From: Yinghuangia elevatio
Lineage (GTDB): Bacteria; Actinomycetota; Actinomycetes; Streptomycetales; Streptomycetaceae
Direction of reading: 5' to 3'
Assembly (NCBI RefSeq): GCF_040649515.1
Contig: NZ_JBEZFP010000040.1
Location: 1-64,000, forward strand
DNA: 64,000 nt
The notes beneath the pieces were generated by a model. That model was not told the origin of the DNA, did not search any database, and saw only the letters and a list, made by a program, of their open reading frames with translations. The translations under genes and the position numbers were made by a program. Each line of letters opens with the position of its first letter. The stretch's first letter is position 1. Positions 49,895 to 58,938 of the stretch are shown in pieces.

Positions 49895-51103
49895 ATGACG
49901 GGGGTCATCGTGAAACTGCTGAGTCGCGGTATATCGGGCGCACTTGCCGCGGTGGCGATCATGCTCACCGGGTGCAGCGACGGCGGTGGCGCACTGCCGG
50001 GCGTCGGACCGGTCGCCCCGGCCGACCCGGGAGACCGGAGCGGGTCTGCCCCGTCGGTGCCCGGTGCCGGGCAGCTGTTCGGCCGCGGCACGGTGACACT
50101 CATCTGGTGCCGGACCGAGGTTGACGGGGCCGTGGCGTCGATCGCGTCGTACTCGCTCAGCACGGGCCGGGTCGTCGAGCAGCGGCAGCTTGCCTTCAGC
50201 CCGGCCGGCGGCCGACCCGAACACCTCTGCAAGTCCAGCTCGATACGCCGCTCGCAGCAGCAGGTTCGCCAGCTCTTCAACGCGGACTACACGCTGGTCG
50301 CCGGCACCGCACCCGGCTTCGGGGGAGGAAGCCAGGCCGACGCCTTCGACCTGCGTACCGGCAAAGCCGCCGGACCGCCGCCGGACCAGGACGCGTTCAG
50401 CGACGCGCCGAACGACATCGAGCCGCTGTTCAAGCCCGGCACCAACACCCTCTGGTACCAGCCCAAGGGAGGCGGGCGGATCGTCTCCCGGGAGGCGGGC
50501 ACCGACCCGGGTACCGCGGTCGAGGCCGCCACGACCGAGCAGCGGTACCCCGGGTTCGTCTTCGCCGGCGACAAGCTGTGGACACCCCTGGGCGGCAACG
50601 GAGTGCAGGTGAGCGCCACTTCGGTCAACCCCTCGGCGACCGCGGCGGCCAACTGGGACGACGTCTCCGACCTCCGGGTGTCCCTGCCGGGCGAGGACCC
50701 CGAAGTCGCCGGCAAGGCCGGCCAACCCGGCTATCACAACGAAACCGTGCTGCCCGGGAGCGGCGACGTCCCCGACGGCTGCATGCCGCGCTTCTGGCGC
50801 AGCGACACCGTCCACGTCTGCGCCACCGACACCCGGCTGGTGCAGATCACGTTCTCGGACGACTTCGACGCCGTGACGGCCGTGGAGGACCTGCTGCCGG
50901 CCAACTCCCGTACCAACCAGGGCGCGATGCTCTCGCCGGACGGCAAGAGCGTGGTGTTCCTGTCCGGGAACGGCACTACGTCCTCCGTGCCGGCCCTCTA
51001 CCGGCTGGACCTGGACACCCCCAACGCGGCGCCGGTGAAGATCTGCGACGTCAACGGGCCTTCCAACGAGGGCCGGGGAGCGACCGTGGTCGCGTACGAG
51101 TAG
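49895..51103 (+). CDS. Lipoprotein, probable beta-propeller
   Basis: The 402-residue protein has a lipoprotein signal with lipobox LTGC (Cys27). The mature part begins with a Gly/Pro/Ser-rich linker, then repeats such as AFDLRTGKAA, FKPGTNTLWYQPKG and MLSPDGKSVVFLSGNG that suggest a TolB/WD-type beta-propeller. No enzyme motif is visible. The start is the ATG at 49895 or the GTG at 49910. Expression is rightward, and the next gene is convergent. Confidence 0.7.
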   Translation: MTGVIVKLLSRGISGALAAVAIMLTGCSDGGGALPGVGPVAPADPGDRSGSAPSVPGAGQLFGRGTVTLIWCRTEVDGAVASIASYSLSTGRVVEQRQLAFSPAGGRPEHLCKSSSIRRSQQQVRQLFNADYTLVAGTAPGFGGGSQADAFDLRTGKAAGPPPDQDAFSDAPNDIEPLFKPGTNTLWYQPKGGGRIVSREAGTDPGTAVEAATTEQRYPGFVFAGDKLWTPLGGNGVQVSATSVNPSATAAANWDDVSDLRVSLPGEDPEVAGKAGQPGYHNETVLPGSGDVPDGCMPRFWRSDTVHVCATDTRLVQITFSDDFDAVTAVEDLLPANSRTNQGAMLSPDGKSVVFLSGNGTTSSVPALYRLDLDTPNAAPVKICDVNGPSNEGRGATVVAYE

Positions 51104-51122
51104 GGCGCGGGTCGGGCGCCGG

Positions 51123-51932
51123 CTACTGGGGCACGATGGCCAGCGGGCGTACCGGGGCTCCTGTTGCGCCGACGATGGGGAGTGGGGCGAGGATCAGGAG
51201 GCACTCGCCCAGGCCGGTGTCGAGGAGTTCGTGCAGGCGCATCGTCTCGACGATGTTGATGCCGGACTCGACCAGCAGGATGCGGTGCACGGGCAGGGTG
51301 CTGTGGCCCAGTCCCGGGCCGATGCGTTCGAAGGCCAGGGTCTCGCCGCCGACCACGCGTACGCGGCGGGACGCGAGCCAGCGGGCCGCGTCCGCGCCCG
51401 GGCCGGGTACGCCCTCGCGCATGCCGGTGAAGACGTCGTACTGGTCCCACAGCCGCGACCAGCCGGTGCCGATGAGGACGGCCTGCCCGGGGCGTACATC
51501 TGAGCCCGCCAGGCCTTCGGCGCGCGACAGGTCGTCGGCGGTGATCTCGTAGCCCGGCGGCAGGATCTGGACGCCGTACAGGCGCGGGATGTCGAGGACG
51601 ACCGCGCGGCCGACGTAGGGCGGGAAGGTGTCGATGCCCAGCGCCGACAGCCCTTGGTGGTTCTGGACGTCGGCGGCGGCCAGTCCGCCGTGGACGAGGC
51701 CGTCCTGCGAGACGTGGCCCAGCGCGTCCACGTGCGTGCCGACGTGGCCGCCGGTGACGATGACCTCGTTCGCCGCCGAGCCTCCGTCCGTGCGGACGTA
51801 GTCGCCGTGCCTGCGCTCCAGCGCCATGCGGAAGGGCGGGTGGTTCGCCGACTGCGGCATGCCCTTCCGCATCGGCTGTGCGAGGTCCAGGACGCGTGAC
51901 GCGGCCAAGCGGTACCCGTCGATGTACGCCAT
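51123..51932 (-). CDS. Cyclase-family (kynurenine-formamidase-like) hydrolase
   Basis: The 269-residue protein is of the PF04199 cyclase family. Its metal-binding motif HVGTHVDALGH gives His-x3-His-x-Asp ligands for zinc or manganese. VLDLAQPMRKGMP and LLVESGINIVETM are also typical. The likely chemistry is amide or lactone hydrolysis, and the substrate is unknown. The ATG at 51932 follows GAGGGAGAG; an upstream in-frame ATG lacks such a site. It lies 84 bp downstream of the broken acyl-CoA synthetase. Confidence 0.85.
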   Translation of the reverse strand: MAYIDGYRLAASRVLDLAQPMRKGMPQSANHPPFRMALERRHGDYVRTDGGSAANEVIVTGGHVGTHVDALGHVSQDGLVHGGLAAADVQNHQGLSALGIDTFPPYVGRAVVLDIPRLYGVQILPPGYEITADDLSRAEGLAGSDVRPGQAVLIGTGWSRLWDQYDVFTGMREGVPGPGADAARWLASRRVRVVGGETLAFERIGPGLGHSTLPVHRILLVESGINIVETMRLHELLDTGLGECLLILAPLPIVGATGAPVRPLAIVPQ

Positions 51933-52016
51933 GCGCTCTCCCTCGACATGCCGTCCCCGACCTATTTCCCCCGAGAGCGAGACCGACCGTACCGGCAACA
52001 GGGCCCGCACGGGGGC

Positions 52017-53535
52017 TCAGCACGTGTGCAATGCGCGCTTGAGGACCTTGCCGGCCGCGTTGCGCGGTAGAGCGTCGATCAGGCGGATCTCGCGCGGCAG
52101 CTTGTGCCTTGCGATGCGCGGCCGCAGGAACGCGTCGAGTTCCGCCGCGTCCAGCGTGGTGCCCGGGCGCAGGACGATGTACGACGACCCGCTCACCCCA
52201 CGTCTCGTCGGGCGCGCCGGTCACCGCCGCCTCCAGGACCGAGGCGTGGCAGGCGACCGCCTCCTCGATCTCCCGGGGGTAGATGTTGACGCCGCCCGAG
52301 ATGATCACGTCCTTCTTGCGGTCGACGATGGACAGGAAGCCCTCCTCGTCGGCCACCGCCACGTCGCCGCAGGTCAGGAACCCGTCCTCGGTCGTGCACG
52401 CGGCGGTGGCCGCGGCGTCGCCCAGGTAGCCCTTCATCAGGAACGGCGAGCGGCTGAACAGCTCGCCCGGCTCACCCGGTCCGACCGGGCGGCCCGCGTC
52501 GTCGACGAGCCGAACCTCGGTCATGTACCAGGGGTGGCCGACGGACCCCCACTTGTCGGCCGCGTGCCGCGGGCGGAGGTTGGTGACGATGCCGGCCTCG
52601 GTGGAGCCGTACAGCTCGTGCACGCCGCAGCGCGGGAAGGCCGCCATCACCCACCGCTTGAGCGCGACGGGCAGCGCAGCCGCGTTGAAGTAGAGCGTGT
52701 CCAGCGTGCCGAGGTCGTGTCGGGCGAGCGCGTCCTCGCCGAGCGCACGGATGGTCTGCGCGTGGGTGGGCACCAGGAACACCGATTGCGCGCCGACCTG
52801 TTCGACGGTTGCGAGCAGCTGCTCGGGGTCCCAGCGCGGCAGCATGGCCACCGTGCCGCCGGTCAGGACGGGGGCGTAGCCGAACAAGAACCCCGCGCCG
52901 TGGTACATCGGTGCCACCGCGACGCTGGTACGCCCCGAGCCGAGCCCCCATTCGAGCGCGGCCAGGTACGCCTGGAGCACCCGGCTCCGGTGGGTGATCA
53001 GAACTCCCTTGGAGTTCCCGGTCGTTCCCGAGGTGTACTGGATCCCGAACACGTCCAGGTCGCCGACCGGCACGTGCGGGTCGACCGCGCGGGCGGTGCG
53101 CAGCGCGCTCTCGTAGTCCGGTCCCGTCGACGTGCCGCGCATCGACAGGACGAACTCGACCGGCACCCCGGCCACGACGTCGGCCAGCGCGTCGTCCAGG
53201 ATCAGCGCCCGCGCCCCGGAGTGGCGGACGATCCAGTCGCTCTCCGGCGCGGTCTGCCGGGGGTTGAGCGGCACCATCGGCAGACCCGCCCGCGCGAGGC
53301 CGGTCGCCACCTCGGGGAACTCCAGGCAGTTCGGCAGCAGTACGGCGACGGGGTCGCCGGGTGCGAGGCCGCAGTCGAGCAGCGCGCATGCGAGGCGGTT
53401 CGCGCGGTCGTCCAGGGCGCGGTACGTCAGGGTCCGGTCTCCGTCGAGCACCGCGGGGCGGTCCGGTCCGGAACGGGCGAACTCGCGTACGCCGTTCGCC
53501 ATGTTGAGCGCGGCCCCACCGCCGTACAGCGTCAT
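52017..53535 (-). pseudogene. Acyl-CoA synthetase with a frameshift near its C terminus
   Basis: The frame from 53535 encodes an AMP-forming acyl/aryl-CoA synthetase: P-loop YTSGTTGNSKG, VHELYGSTEAG, TCGDVAVADEEGFLSIVDRKKDVIISGGVNIYP. It runs normally to TWGERVVV, then the matching C terminus (YIVLRPGTTLDAAELDAFL, ending in the catalytic-lysine motif NAAGKVLKRAL) is in another frame. The span of 1519 bases fits loss of 2 nt (or gain of 1) near 52182. Without the repair the product reads into 150 or more unrelated residues and lacks the thioester-forming lysine. A sequencing error is the main alternative. Confidence 0.8.
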
Positions 53536-53683
53536 TGCGGTCGCCTCCCGAGGCGTTCGCCATGCCCTGTTCGTGCTCCCGAGATGAATGGAAACACCGT
53601 TCCGCAAAGCCGCGCAATGGCGCACAGCGGCGCACAACGGCCGACTACGCTTCGCGGGTACGCCGATCGCACGGAGGTGCCCT

Positions 53684-54502
53684 GTGCCGCACGACCGCGA
53701 AGAACCCGAAGCGACCCGGCCCGACCTCGCCGAACCGGCCGAGAACCTGCGCGCGTTCGTGCGCGCCAGAGCGAGCCTCGGGCCCGAGGACACCGTCGTG
53801 TGGTGGACGGGCAATGTGCACGCCCAGGCTCCCGGCGAGAACTTCCGGCACCTGTTCCGCTTCGAGGGCTTCAACGTCGGGCGGACCGTGGCGGTCGAGG
53901 GCGGCCACCGCTTCCTGGCCCGCGAGGCGGCGTTCTACCAGGACCCGCGCACCGGCGAGATCCTGGAGGGCTGGGCCAACCCGGTCACCGGCGACGACTG
54001 CGAAGTGCTGCACATCTGGAACGACCCGGTGAACATGGACTTCCTCCTCGACGGACCGCGCGGGCCGTGGCGGGCCCTGGTGACCGAGCTCGGCGACGAC
54101 GTCATGTGGGGCCAGGACATCCTGCTGGCGTACCCGTCGCCGCTGCCCGTCGCGCAGTACCCGGAGAACTCCGCGGACGACGTCTACCGCGCGGCCGAGC
54201 TGTTCCAGTTCTTCGCGCGCAGGACCGACCTGGACCGCCCCGACCTGCCCTCGGTCCCGTGCCACTTCTCCTGGACGCGGTTGTCGCCGTGGCTGCCGTG
54301 GATGCGCATGGGCGACCGGCCCGGCGGGCTCGTCTTCCACTGCCACGGCACCAAACTGGGCGGCTACGACCACCTGCCCGAGCACCTGCGCAAGTACGTC
54401 GCGGCGCAGAACCCGGCCTTCGCCCGGTCCCCTGAGGAGTGGTCCGCGCCCAACGAGACGAGCTGGACCTATTTCCGCAGGCGAAACGCGTCCGGCGGGT
54501 AA
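53684..54502 (+). CDS. DUF1838-family protein
   Basis: The 272-residue protein matches DUF1838: FRFEGFNVGRTVAVEGG, FYQDPRTGEILEGWANPVTG and EVLHIWNDPVNMDFL. It is cytosolic; function is unknown, though the family often sits near lipid-metabolism genes. It starts with GTG after GGAGGTG (four bases), rather than at an in-frame ATG 32 codons upstream. It diverges from the acyl-CoA synthetase across 148 bp that must hold both promoters. Confidence 0.82.
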   Translation: MPHDREEPEATRPDLAEPAENLRAFVRARASLGPEDTVVWWTGNVHAQAPGENFRHLFRFEGFNVGRTVAVEGGHRFLAREAAFYQDPRTGEILEGWANPVTGDDCEVLHIWNDPVNMDFLLDGPRGPWRALVTELGDDVMWGQDILLAYPSPLPVAQYPENSADDVYRAAELFQFFARRTDLDRPDLPSVPCHFSWTRLSPWLPWMRMGDRPGGLVFHCHGTKLGGYDHLPEHLRKYVAAQNPAFARSPEEWSAPNETSWTYFRRRNASGG

Positions 54503-54518
54503 CAGTCATCCGGGCCAA

Positions 54519-55994
54519 GTGGACAAGTGCCGCCCTCGTAAGAGACAAACGTGTGTGCAGCAGTTGCGGATCGGAACCCTGACCATCCCGAGGCAGCGCG
54601 AGACCGACGCGTCCCGCCCGCCTCGGGACATCATCGTCCAGCCGGTGCCGTACCTCTTGGCGACCATGTTCTTCGGCGCTTACACGCTGATATCGCTGCT
54701 CCGCTTCCGCAAGGTCGAGAACCCGTCGTGGGACCTTGCGATCTTCGAGCAGGCGGTCAAGGGGTACGCGCATTTCGGCGCCCCGATCGTGGACGTGCGG
54801 CAGCCGGGCATGAACCAGCTCGGCGACCACTTCAGCCCGATCCTCGCGACGCTCGCACCGCTGTACCGGGTCTTCCCGTCGCCGGTGACGCTGCTGCTCG
54901 CCCAGGCCCTGCTGTTCGCGGTCTCGGTCGTCCCCGTGACGCGTATCGCCATCCGGGTCCTCGGCGAGGCGCGCGGTGTCGCGGTCGGTGTGGCGTACGG
55001 CCTGTCCTGGGGGATCCAGCGGGCCGTCGAGTTCGACTTCCACGAGATCGCCTTCGCGGTCCCGCTCATCGCCTTCACGCTGGAGAAGCTGCTGCTGCGG
55101 CGCTGGCTCGCCGCGATCCTGTGGTGCCTGCCGCTGCTGCTGGTCAAGGAGGACCTCGCGCTGACGGTCGGGGCGGTCGGCATCTACCTGCTGACCCAGC
55201 GGCAGTGGCGCCTGGGCGCGGTGATGATGGTCGCGGGTGCCGCGGCGATGGCGCTGACCGTGTACATCCTCATTCCGGCGTTGAATCCGGACGGCGTCTA
55301 CGACCAGGGCAAGAGCGCGGGCGGCGGTTCGCTCTTCGGGATCTTCGGGGGCTTCCCCAAGGACCTGGTGTGGCCGTTCGTCAAGGTCAAGACACTGCTG
55401 TGGGTGTTCGGCGCGGCCGGCTTCCTCGCGCTGCGCTCGCCGGTCGCGGTCATCGCGGCCCCGACGCTCGCGTGGCGGCTGCTCTCCGACACCCCGAACC
55501 ACTGGGGCCAGGACTGGCACTACAACGCGGTGCTGATGCCGATCGTCTTCGTCGCGCTGGTGGACGGCATCAAACGGGCGGGGGACTCGCCGCGGCCGTG
55601 GCTGCGGACGTACGCGCGCAACCTGCCCGCCGCCGTCGTGGGCGCGTCGCTCGCACTGTGCGCCTTCCTGCCGGCGTCGCGGCTCATCGAGCCCGAGGAG
55701 TACAAGACACCGCCTCGGCTGCCCGCCGCCAACGCGGCCGTCGCCAAGGTCGCCGAGGGGTCCACGGTCGAGACCGACCTCGGGCTCATCTCGCAGCTTC
55801 CGTCGCGCGCCCAGGTGTTCTGGATCGGCGCGACCGGCGGCGTGGTGCCGGACTACATCGCGGTCGGCGAACCGGAGGTGTGGGACCAGGAGTCCCGCGA
55901 CCGGTTGGTGCAGGAGGCCGCCGACCGGCACGGCGGCGCGGTCTACGAGATCGTCTTCGCGAACAAGTTCGTGATCCTCAAGCACATGCCCTGA
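54519..55994 (+). CDS. DUF2079 polytopic membrane protein
   Basis: The 491-residue protein has about twelve hydrophobic segments. The first is near residue 45 (YLLATMFFGAYTLISLLRF), followed by the DUF2079 signature NPSWDLAIFEQAVKGYAHFG and NQLGDHFSPILATLAPLY. The family is related to GT-C glycosyltransferases, with acidic residues in the first loop (WDLAIFEQ). Start is uncertain: GTG at 54519 or 54555. It follows the DUF1838 gene by 16 bp and may be co-transcribed. Confidence 0.8.
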   Translation: MDKCRPRKRQTCVQQLRIGTLTIPRQRETDASRPPRDIIVQPVPYLLATMFFGAYTLISLLRFRKVENPSWDLAIFEQAVKGYAHFGAPIVDVRQPGMNQLGDHFSPILATLAPLYRVFPSPVTLLLAQALLFAVSVVPVTRIAIRVLGEARGVAVGVAYGLSWGIQRAVEFDFHEIAFAVPLIAFTLEKLLLRRWLAAILWCLPLLLVKEDLALTVGAVGIYLLTQRQWRLGAVMMVAGAAAMALTVYILIPALNPDGVYDQGKSAGGGSLFGIFGGFPKDLVWPFVKVKTLLWVFGAAGFLALRSPVAVIAAPTLAWRLLSDTPNHWGQDWHYNAVLMPIVFVALVDGIKRAGDSPRPWLRTYARNLPAAVVGASLALCAFLPASRLIEPEEYKTPPRLPAANAAVAKVAEGSTVETDLGLISQLPSRAQVFWIGATGGVVPDYIAVGEPEVWDQESRDRLVQEAADRHGGAVYEIVFANKFVILKHMP

Positions 55995-56063
55995 GCGGGC
56001 GCGTGATCTGGTCTCACGTGGGCGGCGTCGGCGTTGTCCGGCGCCGCCCGGCGTTGTTCGGCG

Positions 56064-56900
56064 TTATCGGGCGCGGTTGACACCGCCGAGCGCGATCAAG
56101 CGGGCCGAGCAGCGCCGGGCGTCGTCCGGCTCGGCGAGTGCCCACCACGCGCGGACGTGCGCGGTGACGAGCGCGTCGATCTCGGCCGCGGACACCTCGG
56201 ACCAGCACGGCACCTGGCGCGCCCACGCCTCCGCGTCCGCCGCGGTGTGGCCGTGTTCCATGAGCCGCAGCACGGCGTGGGCGACATCCAGCCACGCGGG
56301 CCCGCGCGCGGCGGTGGCCCAGTCGACGACGTACGCCCGCTTGCCGCAGGACAGCAGGTTGTGCGGATTCAGGTCGGTGTGCAGCAGGCTCTCGCCGTCG
56401 AGCAGCCGCAGCGCGGTCGCGTCGAGGTAGTCGGCCAAGCGGTCGGAGACCCGTTCGAGCGGTACGTCTGCGTCCGGCGGCGGGAGCGTGGTCAGGCGCC
56501 GCAACGCGTCGGCCACGCACGGCAGATCGGCCGAGCCGGGGGACAGGTCGGCGTGCCGCGCCTCGACGTACTCGAACACCAGGACGTCCCAGCCGCACGT
56601 GCTTATGTGCCGCAGCAGACGTGGCGACAACTCGGTGACGTACGGCGCCACGGTGGCCTCGACGTACTGCTGCGCGACCGCCGGATGCCCGTGGCGCACC
56701 CCCTTGACGAAGAAGCTCCCCGACGAGGTGCCGAGCGCGGAGGCGAAGTCGCAGCTGTACCCGGCCCATACGGTGGCCGAGTCGCCCACGGCCCCGACGG
56801 TCTCCTCGACGCACGCGCGAACCTCGGGGTGCAGATCCGGCCACGGGATGCGCGGCGCGGTCTGGAATCCCGGCGGGGGCGGAGGGACCCGGAGCGTCAT
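56064..56900 (-). CDS. APH-type (kinase-fold) phosphotransferase
   Basis: The 278-residue protein has the protein-kinase-like APH fold with catalytic loop LLHTDLNPHNLL (His-x-Asp and Asn) and AYVVDWATAARGPAWLDVA, whose Asp binds metal. FVKGVRHG near residue 70 carries the candidate ATP-binding lysine. Such enzymes phosphorylate aminoglycosides or other small molecules, and the substrate here is not known. Its ATG overlaps the stop of a small zinc-ribbon ORF, so the two may be coupled. Confidence 0.75.
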   Translation of the reverse strand: MTLRVPPPPPGFQTAPRIPWPDLHPEVRACVEETVGAVGDSATVWAGYSCDFASALGTSSGSFFVKGVRHGHPAVAQQYVEATVAPYVTELSPRLLRHISTCGWDVLVFEYVEARHADLSPGSADLPCVADALRRLTTLPPPDADVPLERVSDRLADYLDATALRLLDGESLLHTDLNPHNLLSCGKRAYVVDWATAARGPAWLDVAHAVLRLMEHGHTAADAEAWARQVPCWSEVSAAEIDALVTAHVRAWWALAEPDDARRCSARLIALGGVNRAR

Positions 56901-57109
56901 CGCCGGCCGCCTGGGCGGCCACTGCTCCGTCTGCGCCAGCGCGAGCCGCCGGCACCTCCCCTGCCCGACGTTGTGTCGCGGTCGTCGCCGCCGGGTGGCG
57001 GGGGCGCGGGCCGCAGCGGTTGCATGGTGGCCCCGCACAGGCGGCAACGCTTCTTGCCGCTCCAGTCGACCCAGTCGTGCGGCGGACATGAATCGGGCAC
57101 GGTTCCCAC
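56897..57109 (-). CDS. Possible small zinc-ribbon protein coupled to APH gene
   Basis: The frame has CPPHDWVDWSGKKRCRLCG (Cys, His and CX2C, a zinc-binding candidate) and ends in a Gly/Arg-rich tail. The stop shares four bases (ATGA) with the APH start. The start is uncertain: GTG at 57109 or 57100, or ATG further upstream. No family recognised with confidence. Confidence 0.4.
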   Translation of the reverse strand: MGTVPDSCPPHDWVDWSGKKRCRLCGATMQPLRPAPPPPGGDDRDTTSGRGGAGGSRWRRRSSGRPGGRR

Positions 57110-57267
57110 CCCCGCGCTGCGTGATCGTGCTCCGGACCGGTCGTGCCCCGGAGCATCGAGCATGGCCGGTGCGAGGGGCGCACAACAAGGGCGCGCGGCC
57201 TGAATCATGCGTTCGTGCGGTAATTCCGTGGTCGGGGTGGCGGCGTCCCCGGCACACTGCCCGGGAC

Positions 57268-57921
57268 ATGAAGAGCTATGAGGAGACCACGGCGGACCGC
57301 GGGACCACCGCGGACGACGCGCCGACGAACCGCCAGATCCGCGCCCTGCACACCGCCGAGACGGTGACGGTGTATCAGGCGTACAAGCCGCAGATCGCGT
57401 CCTTCGCGGCGCGCGAGGGCCGGTTTCCGGACACCTGGAGCCGGGAGCGGATGACCTGGGTCAAGCCCAGCTTTCTGTGGATGATGTACCGCTGCGGCTG
57501 GGCCGCGAAGAAGCTCCAGGAGCACGTGCTCGCACTGGAGATCACCCGCGAGGGCTTCGAGGCCGCGCTCGCCGGGGCGTGCCTGAGCCACTTCGACCGG
57601 AAGGTCTACCCGGACCGCGACACATGGGGCCGACGGCTGCACGCCACCACCGTGCGCGTGCAGTGGGACCCCGAGCGCGACCTCCACCTGCGGCCGCTGG
57701 CCCACCGGTCGCTCCAACTCGGCCTGGCCGGCTGGGCGACGCGGGCCTACGCCGACGAGTGGCTGGTCTCGGTCCGCGACGTCACCCCGCTGGCGCACGA
57801 GATGCACGACCTGGTCAGGTCCGGCGATCTCGCGGCGGCGTCGGCGCTGCTGCCCGACGAGCGGCCGTACGCGCTGACCCCCGACCTCACCGCCACGATC
57901 GGCGCGTCACCGGTCGCGTGA
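57268..57921 (+). CDS. DUF4291-family protein
   Basis: The 217-residue protein matches DUF4291 over its length: IRALHTAETVTVYQAYKPQI, RERMTWVKPSFLWMMYRCGW and VQWDPERDLHLRPLAHRSLQ. Function of the family is unknown; the conserved Arg, Trp and His residues suggest an enzyme or nucleic-acid-linked role. The ATG at 57268 opens the conserved region. The end overlaps the convergent membrane-protein gene by 15 bp. Confidence 0.88.
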   Translation: MKSYEETTADRGTTADDAPTNRQIRALHTAETVTVYQAYKPQIASFAAREGRFPDTWSRERMTWVKPSFLWMMYRCGWAAKKLQEHVLALEITREGFEAALAGACLSHFDRKVYPDRDTWGRRLHATTVRVQWDPERDLHLRPLAHRSLQLGLAGWATRAYADEWLVSVRDVTPLAHEMHDLVRSGDLAAASALLPDERPYALTPDLTATIGASPVA

Positions 57922-58794
57922 CGACTCGTCGCCGGGGCGCTGCGGCGCCGCGGACGGAGTCGCCGGCCCGGACGCGCTCCACTCGCTCTCGGTGTGCGGC
58001 GCCTGCGGTCCCTGCGGTGTGTGCGGCGCCGGCGGCCTGGGCGGGGCGGCCGGGACGACCGGCTGCCGGAGCATCGCCATGAGCGGGAACAGGCTCAGGC
58101 ACAGCGCGATGAGGGTGAAGACGAGGCACAGATAGGCCCCGACGCCGAGCTCGAACGAGCCGCCGGGGATCGAGCCGAGGATGCTGTCCCCGATCTCGCT
58201 GAGCGTGGTCATCATCACGATGATCACCATCAGCGCCGTGAAGGCGGGCACCGCGGCGAGGACCAGGAGCCTCGGCCGGTGGACCAGCAGCGAGTAGCCG
58301 GCGATAACCACGACGGCGGCCAGCAGGATCACCAGCATGATCGGCGCGGCGGGCAGCAGGTCGCGGTTGAAGCCGTTGACCCCTTGTTCCTGCCGGAACA
58401 GCTTGCTGATCGACCAGTCCGGGAACATCATCCCGACCGCGACCATGCCGCTGAGCATCACCGCGAGCGCGGGCCAGTCCTCGGCCAGGTTGAAGGCACG
58501 GCCGGGCTTCGCGTACGCCGCGGCGGGCGGCCCGGCAGGTCCGGGCGGCGGTGGTGGGGCCGCTCCGGGGCCTCCGGGGCCGGCGGCGGTCGAGCCCGTG
58601 CCGCCGGGCGGGGGCGGCGGCGGGACGGGTGCCTGCCCCGGGGCCGGCCCGGACGACGAGGGCGCCACCGGCGGCTGACCGGGGGTCTGGCCGGGCGTCT
58701 GGCCGGGCGGCGGAGTGGGCGGTGGGGCGTGCGGGGGCTCCGGAGTCGCGGACGCCCCGGGGTCCGGCGGCTCGTACGGCCGATCGGTATCCAT
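57907..58794 (-). CDS. Proline-rich four-helix membrane protein
   Basis: The 295-residue product has a 105-residue N terminus of Pro/Gly/Ala repeats (PPTPPPGQTPGQ-like). Four membrane helices follow at about 108-128, 150-172, 180-200 and 225-248, then a Pro-rich C terminus. Many actinomycete membrane proteins share this plan, and function is unknown. It overlaps the DUF4291 gene at the 3' end. The 144 bp to the next gene hold an inverted repeat and the igr-like operon promoter. Confidence 0.72.
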   Translation of the reverse strand: MDTDRPYEPPDPGASATPEPPHAPPPTPPPGQTPGQTPGQPPVAPSSSGPAPGQAPVPPPPPPGGTGSTAAGPGGPGAAPPPPPGPAGPPAAAYAKPGRAFNLAEDWPALAVMLSGMVAVGMMFPDWSISKLFRQEQGVNGFNRDLLPAAPIMLVILLAAVVVIAGYSLLVHRPRLLVLAAVPAFTALMVIIVMMTTLSEIGDSILGSIPGGSFELGVGAYLCLVFTLIALCLSLFPLMAMLRQPVVPAAPPRPPAPHTPQGPQAPHTESEWSASGPATPSAAPQRPGDESSRDR

Positions 58795-58863
58795 ACAAAC
58801 CACGCTAAGCCGCCATACGCTCACCCGCAGTCCGAGACGGCGGCCGTCTCGGCGTCCCAAGAT

Positions 58864-58880
58864 GCTTGATATTGACAAGC
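58864..58880. promoter_or_regulatory. Inverted repeat upstream of igr-like operon
   Basis: GCTTG-ATATTGA-CAAGC is a perfect 5-bp inverted repeat in an AT-richer stretch. It overlaps a TTGACA hexamer (58872-58877) that could be a -35 element. This position suits a repressor site such as KstR, but the sequence does not match a KstR consensus well. Confidence 0.4.
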
Positions 58881-58938
58881 TCTTTCGTATGGGAGAAATT
58901 CGACTCTGCCAAGTACCTGCGTAATAGGAGCCGATGAC

